From Spirochaetaceae bacterium (GTDB taxonomy: Bacteria > Spirochaetota > Spirochaetia > Treponematales > Treponemataceae): DNA of 22,137 nt. The notes under the pieces are model-generated. The model made no database searches. It saw nothing but the letters and a program-made list of their open reading frames with translations, and was not told the origin of the DNA. A program made the position numbers and the translations under genes. This document shows positions 12,931-20,801 of the stretch, in pieces; position 1 is the stretch's first letter, and each line of letters opens with the position of its first letter. The stretch lies in contig JAISTZ010000100.1 in NCBI GenBank assembly GCA_031272345.1, forward strand, positions 1-22,137, read 5' to 3'.

Positions 12931-13418
12931 GGGTTTCCTCCGGGTAAAAATTTCTTTTTAAGGGCCTCCACCACGATCGGGGGGGCCATGCTGCTCGTGT
13001 CCCCCCCGAAGGCCGCCACTTCCTTGATGCTGCTGGAATTGAGCACGAAGAACCGCTGCTCCGTGGGGATGAAAATGGTTTCTATCTTTGGGTAGAGGGC
13101 CTTGTTGATGACCGAGATGTCGAATTCGTACATAAAATCTTCGATGTTCCTGATTCCCCGGATGAGGATGTCGATCCCCGTTTTGGCGGCGTAATCGGCG
13201 ATGAGGCCGTCGTGGATGTGCACGGAGATATTGTCCCACCGGGCCGCAAGATTCTCCAGCAGGACGAACCGTTCCTCGGGCAAAAAAAGGGCCTTCTTGT
13301 TCCGGTTGACCGCAATCACCACGTGAATCTCCTCGAAGATAGCCCGCGCCCGCTCGATGATGTTGAGGTGTCCGAAGGTCGGCGGGTCGAAGGACCCGGG
13401 GAAAATCGCCTTTGCCAT
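12927..13418 (-). CDS. coaD: Phosphopantetheine adenylyltransferase
   Basis: A 163-residue enzyme that adenylates 4'-phosphopantetheine to dephospho-CoA, the fourth step of CoA synthesis. The nucleotidyltransferase motif is at 14-17 (T-F-G-H) in GSFDPPTFGHLNIIERA. Other family marks are VVIAVNRNKKALF, IRGIRNIEDFMYEFDISVINKAL and the C-terminal LNSSSIKEVAAFGGD. Length is normal. It heads the operon coaD-htrA-pepF-oppF. The start codon is six bases behind a -10 box, so the mRNA should be leaderless. Confidence 0.95.
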   Translation of the reverse strand: MAKAIFPGSFDPPTFGHLNIIERARAIFEEIHVVIAVNRNKKALFLPEERFVLLENLAARWDNISVHIHDGLIADYAAKTGIDILIRGIRNIEDFMYEFDISVINKALYPKIETIFIPTEQRFFVLNSSSIKEVAAFGGDTSSMAPPIVVEALKKKFLPGGNP

Positions 13419-13424
13419 GGAATC

Positions 13425-13453
13425 ACAGTAGTACGCGCCGCCGATTCAGTCAA
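13425..13453 (-). promoter_or_regulatory. Promoter of the coaD operon, +1 at the start codon
   Basis: Minus strand TTGACT (13453-13448), 17 bases, TACTGT (13430-13425), six bases, ATG 13418. Confidence 0.65.
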
Positions 13454-13512
13454 GGGGGCGTTGTGCGCAAAAAGTCTCCGGAGGGAGAATCCGGTTTTGC
13501 TGCGGTTTTTGA

Positions 13513-13541
13513 TTGACGAGGGCCCCCTTATGCCGTATACT
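13513..13541 (+). promoter_or_regulatory. Promoter of the lipoprotein gene
   Basis: TTGACG (13513-13518), 17 bases, TATACT (13536-13541), eight bases, ATG 13550. Near-consensus, with room for at most one or two leader bases. It is divergent from the coaD promoter, about 60 bases away. Confidence 0.75.
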
Positions 13542-13549
13542 ATTCGTGT

Positions 13550-14134
13550 ATGGTCAAATTTTTCGTGCCGGTCTGTGTATTTTTTGTGTTCCTCGGCGCG
13601 GTTTCCTGTGCCGCCGTCCCCCCGGCGGAGGGCGCACTTCAACCTGCGCTCCCGGTTCCGGAGGCGGGCGAATCCCCCTCACCGGCGGAGGGCGCGGTCA
13701 GTCCGGCGGAAGTCGCCGAGTACGAGCGTTCTGTCGGCGATCTGGCGGAAGCGGTCCCCCTGGAAACCTTCGTGGCTGACAAAAACGCCGTCATGTCCGC
13801 CATCAGGGAACTGGAGGCCGCCATGCGGAACGGGGATGCGGCCCTGTGGCGCGTCTACCTTTCCCCGGATTCCAAATCCTACCTCAGTGATCCCGCGAAC
13901 ATGAAACCCATAACAGACCGGCTGCGCAACAAGATTCGGATTCAGAGTGACGAAGAATATTTTAAGTACGTGTTTATCCCTTCCCGGCGGGGCCGGACAA
14001 TTGACGAAATCCGTTACATTTCCCCCGAAGAAATCAAGGCGGTGGAGGTGCGTCAAAACACCGACATCATTTATTATTATTTTGAGAATTATGACGGCAA
14101 ATGGCTTGTAAAGCTTGACGCCATGCAGGATTAG
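13550..14134 (+). CDS. Putative lipoprotein
   Basis: A 194-residue exported protein. The signal MVKFFVPVCVFFVFLGAVSC ends at Cys20, a lipid-attachment cysteine in a relaxed spirochaetal lipobox. A Pro/Ala/Glu-rich spacer with repeated PAEGA (about 25-55) follows. The remaining 140 residues are a compact domain with helices, a WRVYLSPDS segment and a strand-rich end (TDIIYYYFENYDGKWLVKLD) reminiscent of NTF2-like folds; that fold guess is inference. Function unknown. It has its own promoter, and the HEAT-repeat gene follows 37 bases downstream, so they likely form an envelope-associated pair. Confidence 0.75.
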   Translation: MVKFFVPVCVFFVFLGAVSCAAVPPAEGALQPALPVPEAGESPSPAEGAVSPAEVAEYERSVGDLAEAVPLETFVADKNAVMSAIRELEAAMRNGDAALWRVYLSPDSKSYLSDPANMKPITDRLRNKIRIQSDEEYFKYVFIPSRRGRTIDEIRYISPEEIKAVEVRQNTDIIYYYFENYDGKWLVKLDAMQD

Positions 14135-14171
14135 GCTGCGGTGAAATCCGATTGGAACCCATGGAGGTACT

Positions 14172-14873
14172 ATGAAAAAACTTTTGTCTATGTGTGTGTG
14201 CATGATGTGTCTCTGGTCCCTCTGCGCCCAGCGGCGGACAGAGACGACGGCGGAGGAAGCCTATCTGAGCACCAGCTCCGAACTCCTCGTAGGAATCCTG
14301 GCGGAACAGCCCGACATTGAATCCAAGCTCGACGCCCTCGAAGAGGCGGCAAACATCATCGACACCGGTCACGCCTCGGACAACATCCGCAAAACCCTGG
14401 AGGCTCTGGCGGGTGAAGGCACGATGGTGGAGTCCAGGCTGAACGGCAGGCTGATCAACAATTACTTCGAGGTGCGTCTGCGGGCCTGTGAATTGCTCGG
14501 AAAAATTCACACCCCCCAGGCAAAGGAAGCTCTCAAGCAGGTATTGGCCGCCGATTCTGAACCAAGTATCATGGCGTCCGCGGTCCGCAGCATCGGCGCT
14601 ATCGGCATAAACGACGCCAACGACGACGCGGTCATAGCGATTACCGAGGCCGTAAAGAAAAACAACAACGCCGGAAACGCGGACAGCAACCTTGCGGCGG
14701 CGGCCCTGGAATCCCTGGAAAAGCTCTTTTCCAAAATAGAGCGCCCCGAAAACCGGAAGGCCGTGCTCGAATCCATCGCGGAGATTTCCGTAAATTGGAA
14801 ATACAACGTTGACGTCCGTACCAGGGCAAAGGAGCTTCACAAAAAACTGCAACGGAACATCCCGGGGGCGTAG
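14172..14873 (+). CDS. Exported HEAT-repeat protein
   Basis: A 233-residue protein preceded by GGAGG at 14163-14167. The N-terminal hydrophobic stretch (MKKLLSMCVCMMCLWSLCAQ) is a signal peptide. Cys18 is preceded by Leu, which argues against lipidation. The body is alpha-helical and made of HEAT-like units, for example YFEVRLRACELLGKIHTPQA followed by KEALKQVLAADSEPSIMASA, and a second block with NLAAAALESLEKLFSKI. Such repeats bind partner proteins; no enzyme motif is seen. It is probably co-transcribed with the lipoprotein upstream. A run of ten T follows the stop at 14874, a possible terminator with a weak CCCGGGGG stem, facing convergent thiQ. Confidence 0.7.
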   Translation: MKKLLSMCVCMMCLWSLCAQRRTETTAEEAYLSTSSELLVGILAEQPDIESKLDALEEAANIIDTGHASDNIRKTLEALAGEGTMVESRLNGRLINNYFEVRLRACELLGKIHTPQAKEALKQVLAADSEPSIMASAVRSIGAIGINDANDDAVIAITEAVKKNNNAGNADSNLAAAALESLEKLFSKIERPENRKAVLESIAEISVNWKYNVDVRTRAKELHKKLQRNIPGA

Positions 14874-14898
14874 TTTTTTTTTCCGCATCAACCGGATT

Positions 14899-15564
14899 TT
14901 ACCCAACCGCGTTCTCTTCCGCAATGCGCCCCCCTTCCATGCGGAGAATTCTGGAGCAGAGTCTCCGGGCTTCGGCGATGTCGTGGGTCACCAGGATGCC
15001 CGTAAATCCCAGTGTTCCATTGAGGGCGGCTATCTCCGAGGCGAGTTTTGCCCGGAGGGGGGCGTCCAGGGCGGAGAGGGGCTCGTCAAAGAGCACCAGG
15101 GCTGGTTCCACGATAAGGGTCCGCGCCAGGGCGACCCGCTGGGCTTCACCCCCGGAGAGGGTCTCCGGGTAGCGTTTTTCAAAGCCCTGGAGCCCGATTT
15201 TACGCAGCCACTCGGCGGCCCGTTCCCGGGCTTCTCCCCTGGCAACTCCCCGGCACCGGAGTCCGTAGGCGATGTTGTCCTCAACCGTAAGGTGCAGAAA
15301 CAGCGCCGGGCTCTGGAACACCATGCCGACGCCCCGCTTCCCCGGGGGGAGCCGGGAGATGTCCCTGCCCCCCAGGGTCAGGGTGTGGTTCCCCTCCGGC
15401 GGGATGAGTCCGGCGATCAGGTTGAGGGCCGTGGTTTTCCCCGACCCCGACGGGCCGGTGATGGCGGTCATGGAGCCCCGGTCCGCCTGGATGGAAAGGT
15501 CAATTTTCATGGAATCCCAGGTTTTCTTGAGGTTCTTTGCGCAAAAAAAGGGTTCCCCCGTCAT
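14899..15564 (-). CDS. thiQ: Thiamine ABC transporter ATP-binding protein
   Basis: A 221-residue ATPase. Walker A GPSGSGKTT is at 37-45, the signature LSGGEAQRVALARTL is near 135, Walker B is LVLFDEPLSALD, and the switch histidine is in ILVTHD. It matches short ThiQ-type ATPases and lacks a regulatory C-terminal domain. Its ATG overlaps the thiP stop (ATGA). It energises thiamine or thiamine-phosphate import with ThiP and ThiB; substrate specificity rests on the operon and its riboswitch. Confidence 0.9.
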   Translation of the reverse strand: MTGEPFFCAKNLKKTWDSMKIDLSIQADRGSMTAITGPSGSGKTTALNLIAGLIPPEGNHTLTLGGRDISRLPPGKRGVGMVFQSPALFLHLTVEDNIAYGLRCRGVARGEARERAAEWLRKIGLQGFEKRYPETLSGGEAQRVALARTLIVEPALVLFDEPLSALDAPLRAKLASEIAALNGTLGFTGILVTHDIAEARRLCSRILRMEGGRIAEENAVG

Positions 15565-17066
15565 GGCCGGCCCTCCCTGGGAACACGCTGAAACATCCGG
15601 CGCTTTCCATTGGGAACACGCTGAAACCCCCGCTGCTTTGCGGCAGGGGGCCTGGAGGCGAGGTCCGCCAGCACAAACACCGCACCCGCCGCCAGGATGA
15701 GCGCCAGGCCCGCCGCCGAGGCCTGGTTCATCCGGTAGGACCCGGCGAGTCTGTAGGTGTAGAGCGCCAGGGTGTCGAACCGGGGGATCGCCAGCATCAG
15801 GGGGAGGCCGGCGTCAGCGGCGGCGGCGGCAAAGCAGAAGGCAAAGCCCGTGCACACCCCCCGCCAGGACTGGGGGAGGAGCACCCGGAACACCCCGTCG
15901 AGTCCCCTGGGGGAAAGGAGCCGGGCCGCCCGAATCACCTCCGGGGGGACGGCTTTAAATGCCGTGGCTATCTGCTTGTACGCCAGGGGCCACAGGAGGG
16001 CGGCCCTGAGCACGATGTAGAGTCCCTCGGAGCCCCGGCGCGAAAGGAGCATGGCCCCATAGCCCACCACCACCGGGGACACCGCCAGGGGCAGGAGGGG
16101 CAGGGTGCGGATTGCCGTGTTGGGGGGCCTCTCCCCCGGGCGGAGGAAGACCGCGCAGTAGGCGAAGGCCCCCGCCAGGGCGAGGAACGCGGAAAGCCCC
16201 GAAGCCCTGAGGGTCGTGCCCAGGGCCCGGTAGAACCCGGGATTCCTCCCCAGGGGCATGAATGACGAAGGACGGATTCCCCGCAGGACGACCGCCCCGA
16301 TGGGGGCGAGCAGGAAGAGGGTGACGGGGACCATGAGGGCGGCGAATCCCGCTTTTTCCGGGAGGCCGTGCAGTTTTTGTGCCGGAGAATCCTGGGCGAA
16401 GGAATTCCCGTAGGTCCTGGCGGAAATTTTCTGGGTTGTCCCGATGAGGACCATCACGGCCATGGCGCAGGCGGTTTCCACCGCCGCCAGGGGCGCGGCT
16501 CGGGCCGGGTTCAGGGATGACCGGGCCGCGTGGTAAATTTCCACCTCAAGGGTCGCCGTGCCCAATGCCCCGAAAAGCAGCACGATGATGAAGCTGAAAA
16601 AGCAGAACAGGAACACCAGGCTCCCGGAGGCCGCGATCGCCGGGACGAGGGCCGGGAGGGTCACCGTGCGGAAGGTCCGCCAGGGGCTTGCCCCAAGGAT
16701 CGCCGCGGCCCTGGGGGGGGCCGGGTCCAGGTGTTCCCATGCGTCCGCGCAGGTCCTCATCACCAGGGGGAAGTTGTAGAACCCCTGGGCCAGGATGATG
16801 CCGTAGAAGGAATAGGGGAGGGGCCGTCCCGGAAGGAGTGCGCCCAGGGTTCCCTTCGCCCCGAAGACCGACACGAAGCCTATGGCCAGGAGGAGGGACG
16901 GGTAGGCCAGGGGGACCGCCGACAGGGCCGACAGGGCTCCCCGGCCCGGAAAGCGCCTTCGGGCGACAAAAAACGCCGCCGGGAACCCCGCGCCCAGGGC
17001 GATGAGGGTGGAAAAGAGCGCCTCCTTCACCGTAAAGCCCAGGGCCCGCAGCAGTTCAGGGCGCAT
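15561..17066 (-). CDS. thiP: Thiamine ABC transporter permease, fused two-half protein
   Basis: A 501-residue permease with about 12 membrane segments in two halves. Each half has an EAA loop for ATPase contact: AAAILGASPWRTFRTVTLPA near 144 and AARLLSPRGLDGVFRVLLPQ near 390. Such tandem permeases are normal for ThiP. The start overlaps the end of thiB by 11 bases. The last 25 residues after the final helix are unusual: FQRVP occurs twice, 11 residues apart, encoded by two identical 17-base repeats (15578-15594 and 15611-15627). This tail looks like a repeat inserted into or appended to the gene. Confidence 0.9.
   Translation of the reverse strand: MRPELLRALGFTVKEALFSTLIALGAGFPAAFFVARRRFPGRGALSALSAVPLAYPSLLLAIGFVSVFGAKGTLGALLPGRPLPYSFYGIILAQGFYNFPLVMRTCADAWEHLDPAPPRAAAILGASPWRTFRTVTLPALVPAIAASGSLVFLFCFFSFIIVLLFGALGTATLEVEIYHAARSSLNPARAAPLAAVETACAMAVMVLIGTTQKISARTYGNSFAQDSPAQKLHGLPEKAGFAALMVPVTLFLLAPIGAVVLRGIRPSSFMPLGRNPGFYRALGTTLRASGLSAFLALAGAFAYCAVFLRPGERPPNTAIRTLPLLPLAVSPVVVGYGAMLLSRRGSEGLYIVLRAALLWPLAYKQIATAFKAVPPEVIRAARLLSPRGLDGVFRVLLPQSWRGVCTGFAFCFAAAAADAGLPLMLAIPRFDTLALYTYRLAGSYRMNQASAAGLALILAAGAVFVLADLASRPPAAKQRGFQRVPNGKRRMFQRVPREGRP
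15578..15627. repeat. Two 17-base direct repeats in the 3' end of thiP
   Basis: TGGGAACACGCTGAAAC occurs at 15578-15594 and again at 15611-15627, a 33-base period that keeps the thiP frame. A GC-rich stem (CTGC/GCAG with flanking C and G runs) adjoins at about 15628-15650. Two copies only, so not a CRISPR array. Confidence 0.85.
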
Positions 17067-18105
17067 CGGCCCCCCCGGCGAGGAGGGCCGTCACCTTGTC
17101 TACCACCCCGGCAAGCTCTTCCTCAGGCACGGCGGCGAGTCCCGTCACCTCGGCCCCCGCGGGGATGAAGGTCTCCCTTGCCGAATAGGACGCCGGAAGG
17201 GGCGCGGCCCGGTTCACGGGGTACATCCACTGGGTAAGGGGGAGTACTGCCTGGGCCTCCGGGGAAATCAAAAAGTCGAGGAAGGCCTGGCCGCCCTTTT
17301 TGTTGGGCGCGCCCTTCACCAGGCAGGCCGCTTCAATCTGTCTGGGGTGCCCCTGGGGAAAAATCAGGGCCTTGTAGCGGCTGGTGTTGTCATATTCGAT
17401 GTGATAGGGGGGGCTCGTGGTGTAGCTTATCACCAGGGGGGCCTCGCCCTGGGTGAACAGTCCGTACCCGGCGCTCCACCCCGGGGCCATGGTGAGGATG
17501 TTGGGTCTGAGGGCCTTCCAGTAGTCCAGGCAGCCCTCCCCGAAGGCCGCCGCGGTCCAGGCGACAAAACCCAGGCCGGGGGTGCTCGTGCGGGGGTCCA
17601 TGAGGATGAGTTTCCCCCTGAACCGGGGGTCCAGGAGGTCCTCCAGGGACGCGGGGGGCTCGATGCCGGATTCGCTGTCGAAGATGAGGGCGAAGTAGCT
17701 CCAGTCAAAGGGGGTGAAGAGCCGGTCGTCCCCCAGGGCGAGCTCCCTGGGGATAATCGCATCCCCGTCCCTGGGCGTGTAGGGTTCGGCGACGCCCTCT
17801 TTGCGGGCAAGGCCGGCCATGTTGTTGTCGATCCCCAGGAGCACGTCCGCCTGGGGGGATGATTTTTCGAGGACCCCCCTGGAGAGGGTCTGCACCGCGT
17901 CCCCCGTGTCGATGAAGGTGACCGTGAGGCCGGTCTTTTCCTGAAAGAGCCGCGCCAGGGCCGGAGCGGGCCCCCACTCGGCGACGAATGAGTCGTAGGC
18001 GTACACCACGACTTCCCGGCTGCGCTTTTCCTGGGCGGCGTTTTTGTCGCACCCCGCCGCAAGCGCGGCAATGACAAAAATCAGAATGAGTTTGAAGGAT
18101 TTCAT
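17056..18105 (-). CDS. thiB: Thiamine-binding lipoprotein of ABC transporter
   Basis: A 349-residue substrate-binding protein. The start ATG at 18105 has GGAGG five bases upstream. The signal peptide ends at a lipobox LAAGC with Cys19, so it is membrane-tethered. Family marks are VVVYAYDSFVAEWGPAPAL (32-50), the ADVLLGIDNN segment, DWSYFALIFDSE and DPRTSTPGLGF, all matching ThiB/TbpA, which binds thiamine, thiamine monophosphate and diphosphate. It is the first gene of thiBPQ, directly behind a TPP riboswitch. Any longer frame upstream lies inside the riboswitch and is not real. Confidence 0.93.
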   Translation of the reverse strand: MKSFKLILIFVIAALAAGCDKNAAQEKRSREVVVYAYDSFVAEWGPAPALARLFQEKTGLTVTFIDTGDAVQTLSRGVLEKSSPQADVLLGIDNNMAGLARKEGVAEPYTPRDGDAIIPRELALGDDRLFTPFDWSYFALIFDSESGIEPPASLEDLLDPRFRGKLILMDPRTSTPGLGFVAWTAAAFGEGCLDYWKALRPNILTMAPGWSAGYGLFTQGEAPLVISYTTSPPYHIEYDNTSRYKALIFPQGHPRQIEAACLVKGAPNKKGGQAFLDFLISPEAQAVLPLTQWMYPVNRAAPLPASYSARETFIPAGAEVTGLAAVPEEELAGVVDKVTALLAGGADAP

Positions 18106-18107
18106 AA

Positions 18108-18217
18108 CTCCCTCCGCCGGTATTATCCGGATCAGGTTGGGAAGGCCATGCGGCCCTCCTGCGGGTATGTTCTCAGCGAACCGGACGCGCACTGCGCGCC
18201 GCGATTCCGCACCCCGG
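18108..18217 (-). promoter_or_regulatory. TPP (THI-box) riboswitch
   Basis: The minus strand shows the conserved THI elements in order: GGGGTGC (about 18215-18209), GCTGAGA (18178-18172), ATACCCGC, then CCTGATCCGGATAATACCGG and GCGGAGGGAG. The variable P3 arm is present (GCGCGC/GCGCG). The final GGAGGGAG (18115-18108) is also the thiB ribosome binding site. Ligand binding should therefore hide it and lower translation; no separate terminator is seen. Thiamine diphosphate would thus repress its own uptake operon. Confidence 0.93.
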
Positions 18218-18227
18218 TCAAACGTAT

Positions 18228-18255
18228 ATTATAATGAAGGCTGAAAAAAATGCAA
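18228..18255 (-). promoter_or_regulatory. Promoter of the thiBPQ operon
   Basis: Minus strand TTGCAT (18255-18250), 16 bases, TATAAT (18233-18228). Transcription would begin just before the riboswitch aptamer. Confidence 0.7.
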
Positions 18256-18301
18256 GGGGATTCTTTCCGCTGTGGCTGCGCCGGGGACGCATAAAAGCCG
18301 G

Positions 18302-19588
18302 CTACAAACAGAACGCCGCGTAGTGGGGCAGCGACAGAATCCCATCGGCCTTGCCGAAATTTTTTTCCGAAAAACGAATCGAATAGGCCGGTTTGTACCG
18401 CTGAATAAACTGATTCAGGCTTTTTGAATGGGTTTTAAAGCTCTTTTTGACTTCAACTCCGATGATGTCCGCTCCCTGCTGGAGCACAAAGTCAAGCTCT
18501 GCGGTATGTTCGCTTTCCCAGTAGTACAGGGGATGGTTGTTCGCCCGAAGCGCCTGGGCAATGTAGTTTTCCGTGAGGGCCCCCATGAACACATTGGGGT
18601 CGCCGTTCAGGATGGTCTGCAAGGCGATGCCCGACTTCATCGTAAGGAGCCCCACATCACTCATGTACAGCTTAAAGGACGACAGATCCGCATATACCGC
18701 AATGGGATTCACCGCCTGGCCAAGCCTCTGGCATTTGAGGGCGATACCTGCCTGGGCCAGCCATTCGATGGATGCGCCGAAAAGCGCAGCGCTGCCTCCC
18801 CGCTGCACCACCTTGTACTGGAATTTTTTGTTTTCCTTGGAAAGCTGCGCGGGTATTGAATCAAAACATCCCCGGATCTTCACCGTGTCGGACTTTCCGG
18901 CGTATTTCGCCATGTCGGCCACATAGTTGTCGGCGATGTTGCTTTGGATATTCTGCACCAGCACGGTGTTTTTATGTCCGGCAAACTCGCTGACACAGGC
19001 GGGCATACCCCCCACAATCAGATAGCAGCGGTAGAGGTCAATAGCTTTTTGATGCAGACCGGCGGGCAAGGGCGTACAGGACCCGAAGGCGTCACGGATT
19101 GCCTCCGCCAGGCGATCTTCTCCCAGGGCCCAGAGGAACTCCTCAAAGTCCAGGGGGTAGAGTGACAGGTTTTCAACCTTGCCAACAGGGAAGGAATACC
19201 GCTCCCGGTTAATTGCCACACCAAGGAGACTGCCGGCGGCGGCCACATGGTATTCCGGCGCCTTCTCGCAAAAATACTTGAGCGCCGTAAGGGCCCGCTC
19301 GCAGCTTTGAATCTCGTCCAGAATGATGAGGGTTTCCCCGGGAATAACAGGAACGCCCCCCAAAGTCTCCAGATACCGGATAAGCCGCCCGGGTTCAATA
19401 TTGCCCGCAAAGTATTCCGCCGTATGTATGTCCGTCTCAAGGTTGACGTAGACCCTGTGGGTAAAGTGCCGCTCGCCAAAGTCGTTCAAGGTGAAGGTCT
19501 TCCCGGTCTGCCGGGCTCCGAAGAGCAAGAGGGGCATCCGTTCCCGGTCCTTCCATTCCAGCAGCTTTTGCTCGATTTTCCGCCTCAT
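18302..19588 (-). CDS. AAA-type ATPase with C-terminal DUF4143 domain
   Basis: A 428-residue protein of the widespread AAA_14/DUF4143 family. Walker A GARQTGKT is at 24-31 and Walker B LIILDEIQ around Asp91-Glu92. Sensor-like AAGSLLGVA follows. The C-terminal part carries the DUF4143 block, ending in a nuclease-like core: ELDFVLQQGADIIGVEVKKS with Asp and Glu-x-Lys arranged as in PD-(D/E)XK proteins. Biological role is not established for the family; links to defence and mobile DNA are suspected. ATG 19588 is chosen over a TTG two codons upstream, since it lies six bases after a strong -10. Confidence 0.87.
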   Translation of the reverse strand: MRRKIEQKLLEWKDRERMPLLLFGARQTGKTFTLNDFGERHFTHRVYVNLETDIHTAEYFAGNIEPGRLIRYLETLGGVPVIPGETLIILDEIQSCERALTALKYFCEKAPEYHVAAAGSLLGVAINRERYSFPVGKVENLSLYPLDFEEFLWALGEDRLAEAIRDAFGSCTPLPAGLHQKAIDLYRCYLIVGGMPACVSEFAGHKNTVLVQNIQSNIADNYVADMAKYAGKSDTVKIRGCFDSIPAQLSKENKKFQYKVVQRGGSAALFGASIEWLAQAGIALKCQRLGQAVNPIAVYADLSSFKLYMSDVGLLTMKSGIALQTILNGDPNVFMGALTENYIAQALRANNHPLYYWESEHTAELDFVLQQGADIIGVEVKKSFKTHSKSLNQFIQRYKPAYSIRFSEKNFGKADGILSLPHYAAFCL

Positions 19589-19594
19589 GGACAA

Positions 19595-19623
19595 AATTTA
19601 CGTGATTTTGAACTTTATGTCAA
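19595..19623 (-). promoter_or_regulatory. Promoter of the DUF4143 gene, +1 at the start codon
   Basis: Minus strand TTGACA (19623-19618), 17 bases, TAAATT (19600-19595), six bases, ATG 19588. Confidence 0.75.
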
Positions 19624-19715
19624 GAAAAATAGGAAAAATGATGATTTTTGTTGAGATAAAGTTCATCCAGGCAGGTTTTTGGCCTTGCTACGAAGAGTAC
19701 CAATCCTGGGAAAAA

Positions 19716-20732
19716 TCAGTCCATTTCCAGGGGAAAATCAGCTTTCTTACCCCACAACCCAGCGAAACGTTCCATACACATCTCGTTCTTGAATGCTAAT
19801 AATAGTCTTTGGTAATCATATTCCGGTTGGTATCCTAATTCCTGTTGCGTTTTTGAAATGTCATGTATAAATTGAGGAGCATCTGGTTTTTCAGGGGAAT
19901 ATATTATTTGTGATTTTTTTTCGGGATTGCAAAATACTTCGACAATTCCTCTGATCTGTTCTTCAAGAGAAACGCCAATACCACGGCCAACGTTATACAT
20001 TCCACCGTTCAATTCAGATTCTATCGCTCTTTCAAATATTTGGCACAAATCACCAATATAAGTAATTTCTTTTTTACGTTCAGCATTGCCCCAAACTTCT
20101 ATTGTCGCCCCTCTAATTGCCTGTTCAATTAAAAGCCGGTAGGCTATCCATTTCTTCTTGCCATTAACATAAAAAAATGGATTTGGGTGATAGGCGTAAA
20201 TCGTTGGCAACCTGAAAACGAAGCGTTGTATTCCATATTCATAAAAATAATGTTCAATCAAATCAACCGCTGCATTTTTACAAATAGCATAGACCGCATG
20301 ATCACCAGTCAAGGGGAATTTTTTTTCTATGTCTGCCGGGATTGGTTTCTGAGTTTCCATTAGCCATTTAGAATCCGCATGACTTTGAGTAAACAGCATC
20401 TTCTTTACTCCCCCTATACGGGCATATTCGAGAACGTTCAACGTTCCAGTCAAAATAGAATCTATATATTGCTGTGGATAATACTCCCGCATGGTCGCAG
20501 GCATTATACCGGCGCAATGTAATATTACATCAGGTTTCATGCCATCAAGCGTAGAAAATTCATTTTTGTTTGAAATATTGACGGAAAAGTATTGGATGCC
20601 GTGCTCATGAAAAAAACCATTATCTGATTTTCGTCTTCCGGAGGCGATTATGTCATAACCTTTATCCTTTAAATAAAGCGCCGAATAAGCTCCTACCGTA
20701 CCCGTGGCGCCAAATATTAAAATTTTTTTCAT
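19716..20732 (-). CDS. NAD-dependent epimerase/dehydratase (extended SDR)
   Basis: A 338-residue extended short-chain dehydrogenase. The NAD-binding glycine motif GATGTVG is at 8-14 in KKILIFGATGTVGAYSA. The catalytic pair Tyr148-x3-Lys152 is in HAVYAICKNAA, with Ser/Thr in FTQSHADS near 117. The TYIGDLCQIFERAI block in the C-terminal half is typical of sugar-nucleotide epimerases. It likely modifies a nucleotide sugar for a surface polysaccharide; the exact substrate cannot be read. Its DNA is clearly more AT-rich than the region to the left, a sign of transfer. It has a ribosome binding site (GAGGAG, nine bases before ATG) and its own promoter. Confidence 0.85.
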   Translation of the reverse strand: MKKILIFGATGTVGAYSALYLKDKGYDIIASGRRKSDNGFFHEHGIQYFSVNISNKNEFSTLDGMKPDVILHCAGIMPATMREYYPQQYIDSILTGTLNVLEYARIGGVKKMLFTQSHADSKWLMETQKPIPADIEKKFPLTGDHAVYAICKNAAVDLIEHYFYEYGIQRFVFRLPTIYAYHPNPFFYVNGKKKWIAYRLLIEQAIRGATIEVWGNAERKKEITYIGDLCQIFERAIESELNGGMYNVGRGIGVSLEEQIRGIVEVFCNPEKKSQIIYSPEKPDAPQFIHDISKTQQELGYQPEYDYQRLLLAFKNEMCMERFAGLWGKKADFPLEMD

Positions 20733-20757
20733 TTTACAATGCTCCTCTGTTTTCCTC

Positions 20758-20786
20758 AGTATAAACGCCGCCGTTCATTTTGTCAA
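20758..20786 (-). promoter_or_regulatory. Consensus promoter of the epimerase gene
   Basis: Minus strand TTGACA (20786-20781), 17 bases, TATACT (20763-20758). A leader of about 20 bases carries the ribosome binding site. Confidence 0.8.
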
Positions 20787-20801
20787 TCCCCTTCTGTTAA
20801 A

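Noticed and set aside
15578..15650. Possible CRISPR-like array in thiP
   Set aside because: Only two repeats, a 16-base spacer, inside a coding frame, and no cas genes nearby.
15537..17168. Long plus-strand frames opposite thiP (15537-16265 and 16530-17168)
   Set aside because: Same antisense shadow effect; composition is Gly/Arg/Pro/His and no start signals, against a clear permease on the other strand.
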